Shown piece by piece: positions 17,040-24,909 of a DNA stretch of 58,750 nucleotides; the first letter of the stretch is position 1; the number at the start of each line of letters is the position of its first letter. The notes beneath the pieces were generated by a model that was not told the DNA's origin, did no database searches, and was given only the letters and a program-made list of their open reading frames with translations. Source of the DNA: JBCCFK01 sp965262315 (GTDB lineage: Bacteria > Actinomycetota > Acidimicrobiia > Acidimicrobiales > UBA8592); the NCBI GenBank assembly GCA_965262315.1, contig CBDHFJ010000136.1, positions 1 to 58,750 on the forward strand. Reading direction: 5' to 3'. Both the position numbers and the translations under genes were made by a program.

Positions 17040-18385
17040 TGGCGACCGTCGACTACACCCAACGCCCCGCGCTGACCTACCAACAGCTGCTCGACACCGA
17101 CAGCCGCGACGTGCCCGATGTGCTCCGGTGGTTCTCGCCGATGCCGCCGAGCGAGGCCGACATCCCCGTCGAGCGCTACACCTCCGCCGAGTTCCACAAG
17201 CTCGAGGTGGAGAAGGTCTGGACCAAGGTCTGGCAGATGGCCTGCCGAGAAGAAGACATCCCCGTCGTCGGCGATCACACGACCTACGACATCGCCGGCT
17301 ATTCGATCCTCGTGGTTCGGTCCGGCCCCAGCGAGATCAAGGCGTTTCACAACGTGTGCCCCCACCGCGGTCGACTCCTGAAGGAGCGGCCCGGTCGCGC
17401 CGGCGAGCTTCGGTGTGCGTTCCACGGCTTCGCGTGGGAGCTCAACGGCTGTCTCAAGCAGGTGCCGTGCCAGTGGGACTTCCCCCGCCTGGTGCCCGAG
17501 GAGTGGTCGCTGCCCGAGGTGCAGGTCGGGACCTGGGGCGGCTTCGTCTTCATCAACATGGATCCCGAATGCGACACGCTCGAGAGTCATCTGGGTGACC
17601 TGCCGAAGCACTTCGAGCGCTGGCCGCTGGAGGACCGCTACAAGGAGGCGCATGTCGCCAAGGTCATGGACTGCAACTGGAAGGTGGCCCAGGAGGCGTT
17701 CATGGAGGCGTTCCACGTGGTGGCCACCCACCCGCAGCTGCTGCCGTCGATGGGCGATGCGATCTCCCAGTACGACGTGTTCGGCACCTTCTGTCGGGCG
17801 ATCACCCCGAACGGAACGCCCAGTCCGCACCTGAACTGGGAGCCGTCCGAGCAGGACATGTTCGACGCCATGACCGACCGCAACCTCGACGAGGAACGCA
17901 AGGGGCTCGTTCCCGATGGCGAGACCGCCCGCCACGTGGCGGCGACTGCTGCTCGCGAGCGGTTGCGGCCGGCGATCGGTGACAGAGCCGATGAGCTCTG
18001 CGACGCCGAGCTGACCGAGAGCATCTACTACACGCTGTTCCCGAACTTCCATCCGTGGGGTTCCTACAACCGGATCACCTACCGGTTCCGCCCCTACGGC
18101 AACGACCACCGTCGCTCGATCATGGAGTGCATGTTCCTGTCGCCGTTCCCCGGAGACGAGCGACCGCCGGCGGCACCGATCCACTGGCTCACCGACGACG
18201 AGGACTGGACGGCCGCACCGGAGCTCGGGATGCTCGGGCGGGTCTTCAACCAGGACGTGTACAACCTGCCACAGGTCCAGGCAGGCCTGGAAGCGTTGCA
18301 ACGGCCAGGCGTGATGTTCGCCGACTACCAGGAGACCAAGCCGCGGCACTTCCACGCCCAGCTCGACGAGTGGTTGGCCAAGTGA
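17039..18385 (+). CDS. Rieske non-haem iron ring-hydroxylating oxygenase, large subunit
   Basis: 448 residues. The Rieske [2Fe-2S] site is C107-x-H109 with C126-x2-H129 (CPHRG ... CAFHGFAW). The catalytic domain starts at CNWKVAQEAFMEAFHVVATHP, giving the two histidine ligands of the mononuclear iron; a C-terminal aspartate, probably in FNQDVYNLPQVQAGL, is the third. The length and this C-terminal motif fit aromatic- or steroid-type oxygenases that work as single-component alpha subunits with separate reductases. No ferredoxin or reductase is encoded next to it. It overlaps its neighbours on both sides, so the small protein, this enzyme and the P450 form one operon. Confidence 0.93.
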   Translation: MATVDYTQRPALTYQQLLDTDSRDVPDVLRWFSPMPPSEADIPVERYTSAEFHKLEVEKVWTKVWQMACREEDIPVVGDHTTYDIAGYSILVVRSGPSEIKAFHNVCPHRGRLLKERPGRAGELRCAFHGFAWELNGCLKQVPCQWDFPRLVPEEWSLPEVQVGTWGGFVFINMDPECDTLESHLGDLPKHFERWPLEDRYKEAHVAKVMDCNWKVAQEAFMEAFHVVATHPQLLPSMGDAISQYDVFGTFCRAITPNGTPSPHLNWEPSEQDMFDAMTDRNLDEERKGLVPDGETARHVAATAARERLRPAIGDRADELCDAELTESIYYTLFPNFHPWGSYNRITYRFRPYGNDHRRSIMECMFLSPFPGDERPPAAPIHWLTDDEDWTAAPELGMLGRVFNQDVYNLPQVQAGLEALQRPGVMFADYQETKPRHFHAQLDEWLAK

Positions 18386-19657
18386 GTGCCACCGAGGTCG
18401 TCTTCGACCCCACGAGCGACGACGTCCAGCAGTGTCCATACCCGCACTATGCAGCGATGCGCTCCGAGGCCCCGGTGCTGGAGATCGACGGCGCCGCCGC
18501 CGGTCGGCCGGGGGAGCGGGTCTTCGCGGTGTCGCGGCACGAGGACGTCAAACGGGTCCTGCACGACTGGCAGACCTTCTCGTCGCGATTCGGGGCGCCG
18601 GGGGCCAAGCCGTCGCCCGAGCTGTTGGCTCGATTGCGTGAGGTCGAGGCTGGTGGTTGGCGCAACGTGTCGACCATGCTGACCGAGGACCCGCCCTCGC
18701 ACTCGCGCTATCGGCGGCTCGTGTCCAAGGCCTTCACGCCGCGGATGGTGAAGCAGCTCGGACCGAGGATCGACGAGATCTGCCGTGAGCTGGTCGACGG
18801 CTTCGAAGGACAGGAACGGGTCGACTTCCTGCAGGCCTTCGCCGTGCCACTGCCTGTCCGGGCCGTGGCCGAGATCCTGGAGGTCCCCGACGACCGACAG
18901 GCGGACTTCAAGCGCTGGGCCGACGCGTCGATCTCGGCGATCGGTCGGGTGATCAGCGACGACGAGCGGGTCGAAGCCCACCGACAGATGGTCGAGCAGC
19001 AACGCTGGTTCGCCGACCAGATCGAGCAACGCCGGGCCGACCCGAGAGATGACTTCCTGACCCATCTGCTGCAGGCCGAACTCGACGCGGACGACGACGT
19101 CGAGGGCGGTCCGTTGGAGATGGCCGAGATGCTGTCGATCATCCGCCAGATCCAGGTTGCGGGGAGTGAGACCACCACCAGCCTGCTCGCCGACCTGATG
19201 GTGCTGATGGCGCGAGACCCCGAGGAGTGGCAGAAGCTGCGTGCGGATCCGGCTCGTGCCGACGTCGTGGTCGAGGAGGGCCTGCGCTGGTCGAGTCCCA
19301 ACCAGGGGCTGTGGCGCATCGTGCAGACCGACACCGAGATCGCGGGGACGCCGATCCCGGCAGGGTCGACGGTCTGGGTCATGTTCGGGTCGGCCGACCA
19401 CGACGAATCGGTGTTCGCCGACCCCCGAGTCGTTCTGCCCCGAGCGCGAGGGACTGAGCAACCACGTGGCCTTCGGACACGGCATCCACTACTGCCTCGG
19501 AGCCGCGCTGGCCCGGCTCGAAGCCACGACGGCCATGCGGGTGCTGGCCGAACGCATCGAGCACGTCGAGATCGTCGACGCGGACAGCCTGCGCTACGCG
19601 CCGAGTTTCATCCTCCGTGGCCTGGAGGCACTGGAGCTGGACGTCACCCACGCCTGA
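18382..19657 (+). CDS. Cytochrome P450 (frameshifted)
   Basis: Starts at GTG 18382, overlapping the Rieske stop (GTGA). The first frame runs through LTEDPPSHSRYRRLVSKAF, the I-helix QVAGSETTTSLLADL and the E-x-x-R helix EEGLRWSSP up to FADP. There a run of five C (19422-19426) replaces the four needed to continue. The +1 frame then gives ESFCPEREGL and the haem-cysteine motif FGHGIHYCLGAALAR. Removing one C restores 424 residues, typical of class I bacterial P450s. As written, the haem ligand is out of frame. The substrate is unknown. It lies downstream of the Rieske oxygenase in the same operon. Confidence 0.85.
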
Positions 19658-19726
19658 CGGCCCTCGTCACCCGCCGGTTGGGCCGCGCCTGAGTCGGAGT
19701 GCGCCGCCGCACCTACCCTGCAAGGC

Positions 19727-19792
19727 ATGAGCGAGCACAGCGAGCAGGGTGGCGCGGCCCGTTGCCCGGCCGAGACCGGGGCACAACAGTGA
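19727..19792 (+). CDS. Possible 21-residue leader ORF coupled to the helicase
   Basis: ATG at 19727 opens a 21-codon frame (MSEHSEQGGAARCPAETGAQ then Q) whose TGA overlaps the helicase GTG as GTGA at 19789. The arrangement would couple translation of the two. There is only a weak AAGG before the ATG and no family I know, so chance is quite possible. Confidence 0.2.
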   Translation: MSEHSEQGGAARCPAETGAQQ

Positions 19793-22281
19793 GTGGCTCC
19801 GACGCCTGGCTCGACGAGTTCTTGGACCTCGTCATCTCGCGCGGTATCGAGCCGTATCCGGCCCAGGAGGAGGCGATCCTCGAACTGTTCGCGGGCAACA
19901 ACGTCGTCTTGACCACACCGACGGGCTCGGGGAAGTCGTTGGTTGCCGAGGCCGCGCACTTCGTGGCGCTGCGCCAGGGCAAGACCTCGATCTACACGGC
20001 ACCCATCAAGGCGTTGGTGTCGGAGAAGTTCTTCGCCCTGTGTCGGACCTTCGGGACGGACAACGTGGGCATGGTCACCGGCGACGCCGCGGTCAACGCC
20101 GATGCACCGATCATCTGTTGTACTGCCGAGATCCTCGCCAATCAGGCGTTGCGGTGGGGCGACGAGGCCGACGCCGACGTCGTGATCATGGACGAGTTCC
20201 ACTTCTACGGCGACCCGCAGCGTGGGTGGGCGTGGCAGGTGCCGTTGCTCACGTTGCCGCACGCGCAGTTCCTGTTGATGAGCGCCACCATGGGCCCCAC
20301 CGGCAAGTTCCTCCACGAGCTCGAGACCCGCACCGGTCGGTCCAGCGTCGAGGTCACCAGCGACCAGCGCCCCGTGCCGCTCGACTTCGTCTATCGCGAG
20401 ACGCCGCTGCACGAGTCGCTCCAGGCCTTGCTCGACGAGCGCAAGGTGCCGGCGTACATCGTGCACTTCACCCAGGCCGACGCCATGTCCGCGGCCCAGT
20501 CGTTCACCAGCCTCCAGATCCTCACCAAGGACGAGAAGGAGCAGGTGAAGGAGGCTGTGGGTGGCTTCCGTTTCGACAGCCCGGTGGGCAAGGACCTCAA
20601 GCGTTTCGTCATGGCAGGCATCGGTGTGCACCACGCCGGGTTGTTGCCCCGTTATCGGTTGCTGATGGAGAAGCTGGCCCAGCAGGGCCTGCTCAAGTTG
20701 ATCTGTGGGACCGACACCCTGGGGGTCGGGGTGAACGTCCCCATCCGGGCGGTGCTGTTCACCCAGCTCTGCAAGTTCGACGGCACTGACACCCGGGTGC
20801 TGCGTAACCGCGAGTTCCAGCAGATCGCGGGGCGCGCCGGCCGCAAGGGGTTCGACGACGAAGGCCACGTGTGGGCGCAGGCCCCCGAGCATTGGGTCGA
20901 GAACCGCCGGGCCGAGGAGAAGGCGGCCGCCGATCCGAAGAAGCGCAAGAAGCTCGTCAAGCGCAAGCCTCCCGAGTGGGGCTACGCGCACTGGAGCGAG
21001 GAGACGTTCACCAAGATGGTCGAGGGGCGTCCCGAGCCGTTGGTGTCGAGCTTCCAGGTCAGTCATCAGTTCCTCCTGAACGTCCTGGATCGCCCCGGCG
21101 ACGGCTGCGCCGCGGTGCGTCAGCTGCTGGTCGACAACCACGAGACGCGCAAGCGCCAGCGGGGTCACATCAAGCGGGCGATCTCGATGTATCGGGCGTT
21201 GACCGAAGCCGGTGTGGTCGAGCAGCTCGACGAGCCCGACGATGACGGGCGGTCCGTTCGGGTCACCATCGACCTCCAGGACGAGTTCGCCCTCCACCAG
21301 CCGCTGTCGCTGTTCGCGTTGGAGGTGCTACCTGATCTCGACCGCGACAACCCGGACTACGCGCTCGACGTGGTGTCGGTGGTCGAGGCCGTGCAGGAGA
21401 ACCCGCGGCCAGTCCTCAAGTCACAGCTCGATCGGGCCAAGAACGAGCTGATGAACGAGATGAAGTCCCGAGGGGTCGAGTACGACGACCGCATGGACCG
21501 GCTGCAGGAGGTCGAGTTCCCCAAGCCGCTCAACGAGTTCCTCTGGGGCTGCTTCCGCACGTTCCGCCAGCACCACCCGTGGGTGGGCGAGGACACGCCC
21601 AAGCCCAAGAGCGTCGTCCGCGAGATGTACGAGATGGGCTTCGGCTTCCGGGACTACGTGCAGTTCCACGGCCTGAAGCGGTCCGAGGGTGTCCTGCTGC
21701 GCTATCTCGGCGACGTCTACAAGGGCATGGTCCAGAACGTGCCCGAGGCGGCCAAGACCGATGAGGTCTGGGACGTCCAGGAGTGGCTGGGCGAGCTGGT
21801 TCGCCAGGTCGATTCGTCGCTGATCGACGAGTGGGAGCGCATCCAGGCCGGCGCCGATCTGATCGAGCGCGGCGAGGATCCCGACGAGGCCGGAGAGCCC
21901 GAGCGCTCCGACGTCACCACGAACACCCGGGCGTTCGCGGTCATGGTCCGCAACGAGGCGTTCCGGGTCGTCTCGCACCTGGCTCGCCAGGACCACGAGG
22001 CCGTGGCCGAGATGCCTCGCGCCGGGGGAGAGCGGTGGCGGCCGTCGGAGATCGAGGCCCTCATGGCCGACTACTGGGACTTCTACGACAGCATCGGGAT
22101 CGACGCCGACGCCCGCTCGGCCGCCTACTTCGACTGGGATCGCTCGGCAGGGTCGGTCACGCAGATCCTCGCCGACCCCGACGGCCACGGTGAATGGCGC
22201 GTGGAGGCCACCGTCGACCTCGACGCGTCTCGGGACGCCGGCGAAGCCGTCCTGGTCCTCGACGACATTCGCAAGCTCTGA
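19789..22281 (+). CDS. DEAD/DEAH-box (Ski2-like) helicase with DUF3516
   Basis: 830 residues from GTG 19789. Helicase motifs in order: the Q-like opening GIEPYPAQEEAILELF, motif I TPTGSGKS (about 43-50), Ia YTAPIKALVSEKF, motif II MDEFH, motif III MSATM, motif IV region AYIVHFTQADAM, motif V CGTDTLGVGVNVP and motif VI QIAGRAGRKG. The C-terminal third (EFPKPLNEFLWGCFRTFRQH to the end) matches the actinobacterial DUF3516 extension. Ski2-type proteins unwind RNA or DNA; the target here is unknown. The frame is open to 19699, but homology starts at SDAWLDEFLDLV. A strong hairpin terminator follows. Confidence 0.92.
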   Translation: MSGSDAWLDEFLDLVISRGIEPYPAQEEAILELFAGNNVVLTTPTGSGKSLVAEAAHFVALRQGKTSIYTAPIKALVSEKFFALCRTFGTDNVGMVTGDAAVNADAPIICCTAEILANQALRWGDEADADVVIMDEFHFYGDPQRGWAWQVPLLTLPHAQFLLMSATMGPTGKFLHELETRTGRSSVEVTSDQRPVPLDFVYRETPLHESLQALLDERKVPAYIVHFTQADAMSAAQSFTSLQILTKDEKEQVKEAVGGFRFDSPVGKDLKRFVMAGIGVHHAGLLPRYRLLMEKLAQQGLLKLICGTDTLGVGVNVPIRAVLFTQLCKFDGTDTRVLRNREFQQIAGRAGRKGFDDEGHVWAQAPEHWVENRRAEEKAAADPKKRKKLVKRKPPEWGYAHWSEETFTKMVEGRPEPLVSSFQVSHQFLLNVLDRPGDGCAAVRQLLVDNHETRKRQRGHIKRAISMYRALTEAGVVEQLDEPDDDGRSVRVTIDLQDEFALHQPLSLFALEVLPDLDRDNPDYALDVVSVVEAVQENPRPVLKSQLDRAKNELMNEMKSRGVEYDDRMDRLQEVEFPKPLNEFLWGCFRTFRQHHPWVGEDTPKPKSVVREMYEMGFGFRDYVQFHGLKRSEGVLLRYLGDVYKGMVQNVPEAAKTDEVWDVQEWLGELVRQVDSSLIDEWERIQAGADLIERGEDPDEAGEPERSDVTTNTRAFAVMVRNEAFRVVSHLARQDHEAVAEMPRAGGERWRPSEIEALMADYWDFYDSIGIDADARSAAYFDWDRSAGSVTQILADPDGHGEWRVEATVDLDASRDAGEAVLVLDDIRKL

Positions 22282-22300
22282 CGCTCAGTTGGTGAGGGGT
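22249..22300. repeat. Left copy of duplicated helicase/LpqF junction
   Basis: The helicase 3' end and the following bases (ACATTCGC ... TCTGACGCTCAGTTGG, then GAGG) reappear at 23272-23326, on the other side of the 303-residue orphan gene. Read on the minus strand, the part after the helicase stop here would encode an L-x-N-stop, like the end of the LpqF-like protein (ALAN). Confidence 0.75.
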
Positions 22301-22323
22301 TCGGGAGGTCCCGAACCCCTCAC
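22292..22323 (+). terminator. Strong hairpin terminator after the helicase
   Basis: A perfect 14-bp stem (GTGAGGGGTTCGGG with CCCGAACCCCTCAC) around an AGGT loop, 10 bases after the helicase stop. No T-run follows. Confidence 0.8.
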
Positions 22324-22351
22324 AGATCACGGGGCGCTATGTTCTCGACGC

Positions 22352-23263
22352 ATGGCGGAGGCACCCACGTGGGCCGAGATGATGGGGCGGACGATGGCGG
22401 TGGCCTTCGACACCGCTGTGGGGACGTTGGAGTGGTCCGATCCGGAGGAGGAGTCACCCGACGATCGAGGTGCCATCCGGTTCTGGTTCGCCCAGCCAGA
22501 CCGCTGGCGGATCGAGGACGACGACGGCCCGTTCGTCGTCAGGGGCGCGGATCGTACGGTCGTGCGGCGCAGGCCGGGGGTCATGGCCGAGCTGGCTCCA
22601 GACCACGGGATCGGTATGGCACACGACCCCAGCCACTTGATCGATGGGCGCTACGTCGCCGAGTCGTTGTCGGAGCGAAACGACTTCTCTCGCCCGATGG
22701 GTCCGGCCGAGGCCGCCGAGGTCGGTGGCCGCCGGGGCTGGCGGTTCGTCCTGGCGCCGCCACCGCACAAGCCGGCGCCCTTGGAGGTTGTGCTCGACGA
22801 CGCGACCGGCGTCGTGCTCGAGCTTCGGTCCCAGGGTGCCGACTACTGGGAGACGCTGACGTCGTTCGAGGCGGACGTCGAGATCGACGATGCGCTGTTC
22901 GCCTGGGACGGCGAGGTGGACACTGGATGGGTGGACGAAGGCCTGGTCCGCGAGGAACGCGCTCGTGCCGTCTCGGAGCATCCGTGGCCGTCACCGAGGT
23001 GGTGGCCGACCGGGATGCCGCTCGACGTGCTCGACGGTGATGTGGACGAGGGCTGGTTCATCGGTTGGCTCGGCGACGATTCGCATCGGGTCCTGGCCCG
23101 TTGGCGGCCGGGTGCGCCGCCGCATCGACTGGGTGGCATCGTGACCGAGATCTCGTTCCATCACCGCTGGAACCGGGACGGCTGGGAGTGGCTGCTGGCC
23201 ACCGACGAGGACATCGCCCCCGACGACCTCCAACGCATCACCGAGAGCATTCCCACCGACTGA
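22352..23263 (+). CDS. Hypothetical protein, LolA/RseB-like fold possible
   Basis: 303 residues from ATG 22352, with no signal peptide or membrane segment. Alternating strands with W/R-rich edges (AIRFWFAQPDRWRIEDDDG, GRRGWRFVLAPP, PLEVVLDDATGVVLELRSQG and ADVEIDDALFAWDG) resemble the half-barrel of LolA/RseB-type proteins, but I would not assign a function. It is flanked by two copies of the helicase/LpqF junction sequence, so it appears to have been inserted there. A decayed copy of its last ~85 bases lies at 27512-27598. It converges with the LpqF-like gene. Confidence 0.8.
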   Translation: MAEAPTWAEMMGRTMAVAFDTAVGTLEWSDPEEESPDDRGAIRFWFAQPDRWRIEDDDGPFVVRGADRTVVRRRPGVMAELAPDHGIGMAHDPSHLIDGRYVAESLSERNDFSRPMGPAEAAEVGGRRGWRFVLAPPPHKPAPLEVVLDDATGVVLELRSQGADYWETLTSFEADVEIDDALFAWDGEVDTGWVDEGLVREERARAVSEHPWPSPRWWPTGMPLDVLDGDVDEGWFIGWLGDDSHRVLARWRPGAPPHRLGGIVTEISFHHRWNRDGWEWLLATDEDIAPDDLQRITESIPTD

Positions 23264-23271
23264 CCCGGCAA

Positions 23272-23326
23272 TCGGCTGGTGCTCCTCCAGGACATTCGCC
23301 GCATCTGACGCTCAGTTGGCGAGGGC
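23272..23326. repeat. Right copy of duplicated helicase/LpqF junction
   Basis: A diverged copy of 22249-22300, including CTGACGCTCAGTTGG then CGAGG. It contains both a degenerate helicase 3' end (not in any gene here) and the real 3' end of the LpqF-like gene, whose stop is at 23312-23314. Confidence 0.75.
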
Positions 23327-24802
23327 GATGGTGCCGGCGATGGTGGTGATGGCGCTCGCCTCGTCCAGGGGGGCGTCGGGGTCGCTGGCGCCGCCGACGA
23401 GGACGACGCGGCGACCGTCCGCGGACTCGAACCACCAGGCGCCGGCCACCACGCCGGGCTCAGAGCCACCCTTGAAGCGGATGGTCGGCCACTGGTCGCG
23501 GTCGAACGGGATGCCGGACCCGGGATTGATCTCGAGGATCTCGGCAACGGGCTCGAGGCCCGGCCGCTCGGCGAGCTCGGCCAGGTGGACGAGGGTCAGG
23601 CACAGATCCAGGGGAGTGGCGAACCACTCCAGGTCGAGGTCGCGCGGCTGGTCGATGGCGACGCCGTCGGCGTTGGTGAGGAACTCGGTCACCGGGCGCT
23701 CCACCCAGGGCAACACCGCGCCGTCGATCTCCTCCAGGAGCGCGCGGCGCCCTGCCACGTCGAGCGCCCGCCAGTCGGCGGCGTTCGGCTCATCGGCGAT
23801 GAACTTCAAGAGGAACAGTGCGCCGGTGCTGAGCATGGGCGTGTTCGGCTCGACCGTCTCCACACCGATCCGGTCGAGAGCGGCTTCGATGTTCGCTCGG
23901 CCCAGCCGGGCCATCAGGTGGTCGGTCGCGGTGTTGTCGGAGATGGAGATCATGAGCTCGGCGTGCTCGCGCAACGTCAGGGTCTCACCGTCGCCGAGGG
24001 TGAAGACCTCCCCATCGGGAGACGACCGGTGTTCGGCCGTGACCGTCAGCGGCTCGTCCCAGGCCGCGTCTCCCAGTTCCACCTGATGCGCGAGCTCAGC
24101 CAGGACCCACAGCTTGAAGGCCGAGCCGATGGGGAAGGGGTCGGTCGAGCCGATCTCCTCCAGCGCAGCGCATTCGCCGTCGGTCACGTCGTAGAGCCCG
24201 GCCGTCGCCTGTGGCGCGAGCGCGGCGAGGGTCGACTCGACCTCGGACGCCGACGTCGGCACCGTCAGCGCGGGGGTCACGGAGAGGCCGATGATGCGCC
24301 GGGGCTGGGTCGGCTCGACGGCGATGATCAGGTCGAGCGGGCCCCCGACCGCCGGCTGGACCACGGCGGCCGCGGCGTTGCTCGCCTCGTCCACCTCGAG
24401 GTCCGCCAACGTGTACGGGCCCTCGGTGCCAGCGACGATCTGGGGGGTCGAGGCGATGATGGCCTCCACCGGGATCTCCGCCAGGAAGGAGGCAGCGAAT
24501 CGGGCTTCGATGTCCTCCCTCGTGAGGGTCGCTGGATCGGCGAGCCGCTCGACGAACCAGGCGAGGTGGTCGTCGATGGCTGCTGCGGCCGTGTCGGCCA
24601 CCGGCGCCTCGGGCGGCGTGGGATCGCTGGGCTCAGGCGCGGTGGGCGAAGGCGCCGGTGTGGGTGGCGGGGCCTCCTCGGTGGCCGGCACGGCGGTCGG
24701 GGCCGGCGACGGGCGCTCGGCTGCCTCAGGGGTGTCGTCGTCGCCTCCACATGCGGCGGCGAGGAGGGCGATGACGAGCAGGAGCGCGAGGTGTCGTTGC
24801 AT
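23312..24802 (-). CDS. LpqF/Cpe-like serine hydrolase lipoprotein (class A beta-lactamase fold)
   Basis: 496 residues, secreted. It has a short hydrophobic signal with a lipobox-like AAAC (C18), a Pro/Ala/Thr-rich linker to about 70, a small alpha/beta domain at about 75-185 and a beta-lactamase/transpeptidase-like domain after about 200. The catalytic set is present: S227-A-F-K230, S288-D-N and K444-G-G in place of KTG. The two-domain layout matches mycobacterial LpqF and the clavulanate-cluster ORF12 group, which are esterases or beta-lactamase-like enzymes rather than confirmed lactamases. It is divergent from the histidine kinase, with 107 bases between, and that kinase carries a copy of the same small domain. 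Confidence 0.88.
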   Translation of the reverse strand: MQRHLALLLVIALLAAACGGDDDTPEAAERPSPAPTAVPATEEAPPPTPAPSPTAPEPSDPTPPEAPVADTAAAAIDDHLAWFVERLADPATLTREDIEARFAASFLAEIPVEAIIASTPQIVAGTEGPYTLADLEVDEASNAAAAVVQPAVGGPLDLIIAVEPTQPRRIIGLSVTPALTVPTSASEVESTLAALAPQATAGLYDVTDGECAALEEIGSTDPFPIGSAFKLWVLAELAHQVELGDAAWDEPLTVTAEHRSSPDGEVFTLGDGETLTLREHAELMISISDNTATDHLMARLGRANIEAALDRIGVETVEPNTPMLSTGALFLLKFIADEPNAADWRALDVAGRRALLEEIDGAVLPWVERPVTEFLTNADGVAIDQPRDLDLEWFATPLDLCLTLVHLAELAERPGLEPVAEILEINPGSGIPFDRDQWPTIRFKGGSEPGVVAGAWWFESADGRRVVLVGGASDPDAPLDEASAITTIAGTIALAN

Positions 24803-24909
24803 GGTGGCAACGTACGGAAGCAGCTGCTTGACGACGACCGTGGCCTCACGGGTTGGCTCTCCGTGGTGGCACGGAGTCGATGGGTGGCTCCGAGTGCCAC
24901 CATGCAGTG

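Noticed and set aside
19415..19435. Programmed ribosomal frameshift in the P450
   Set aside because: A +1 shift at a C-run without stimulatory stop or structure, in a family that does not use it, is less likely than an indel. The other five breaks also lack slippery sequences.
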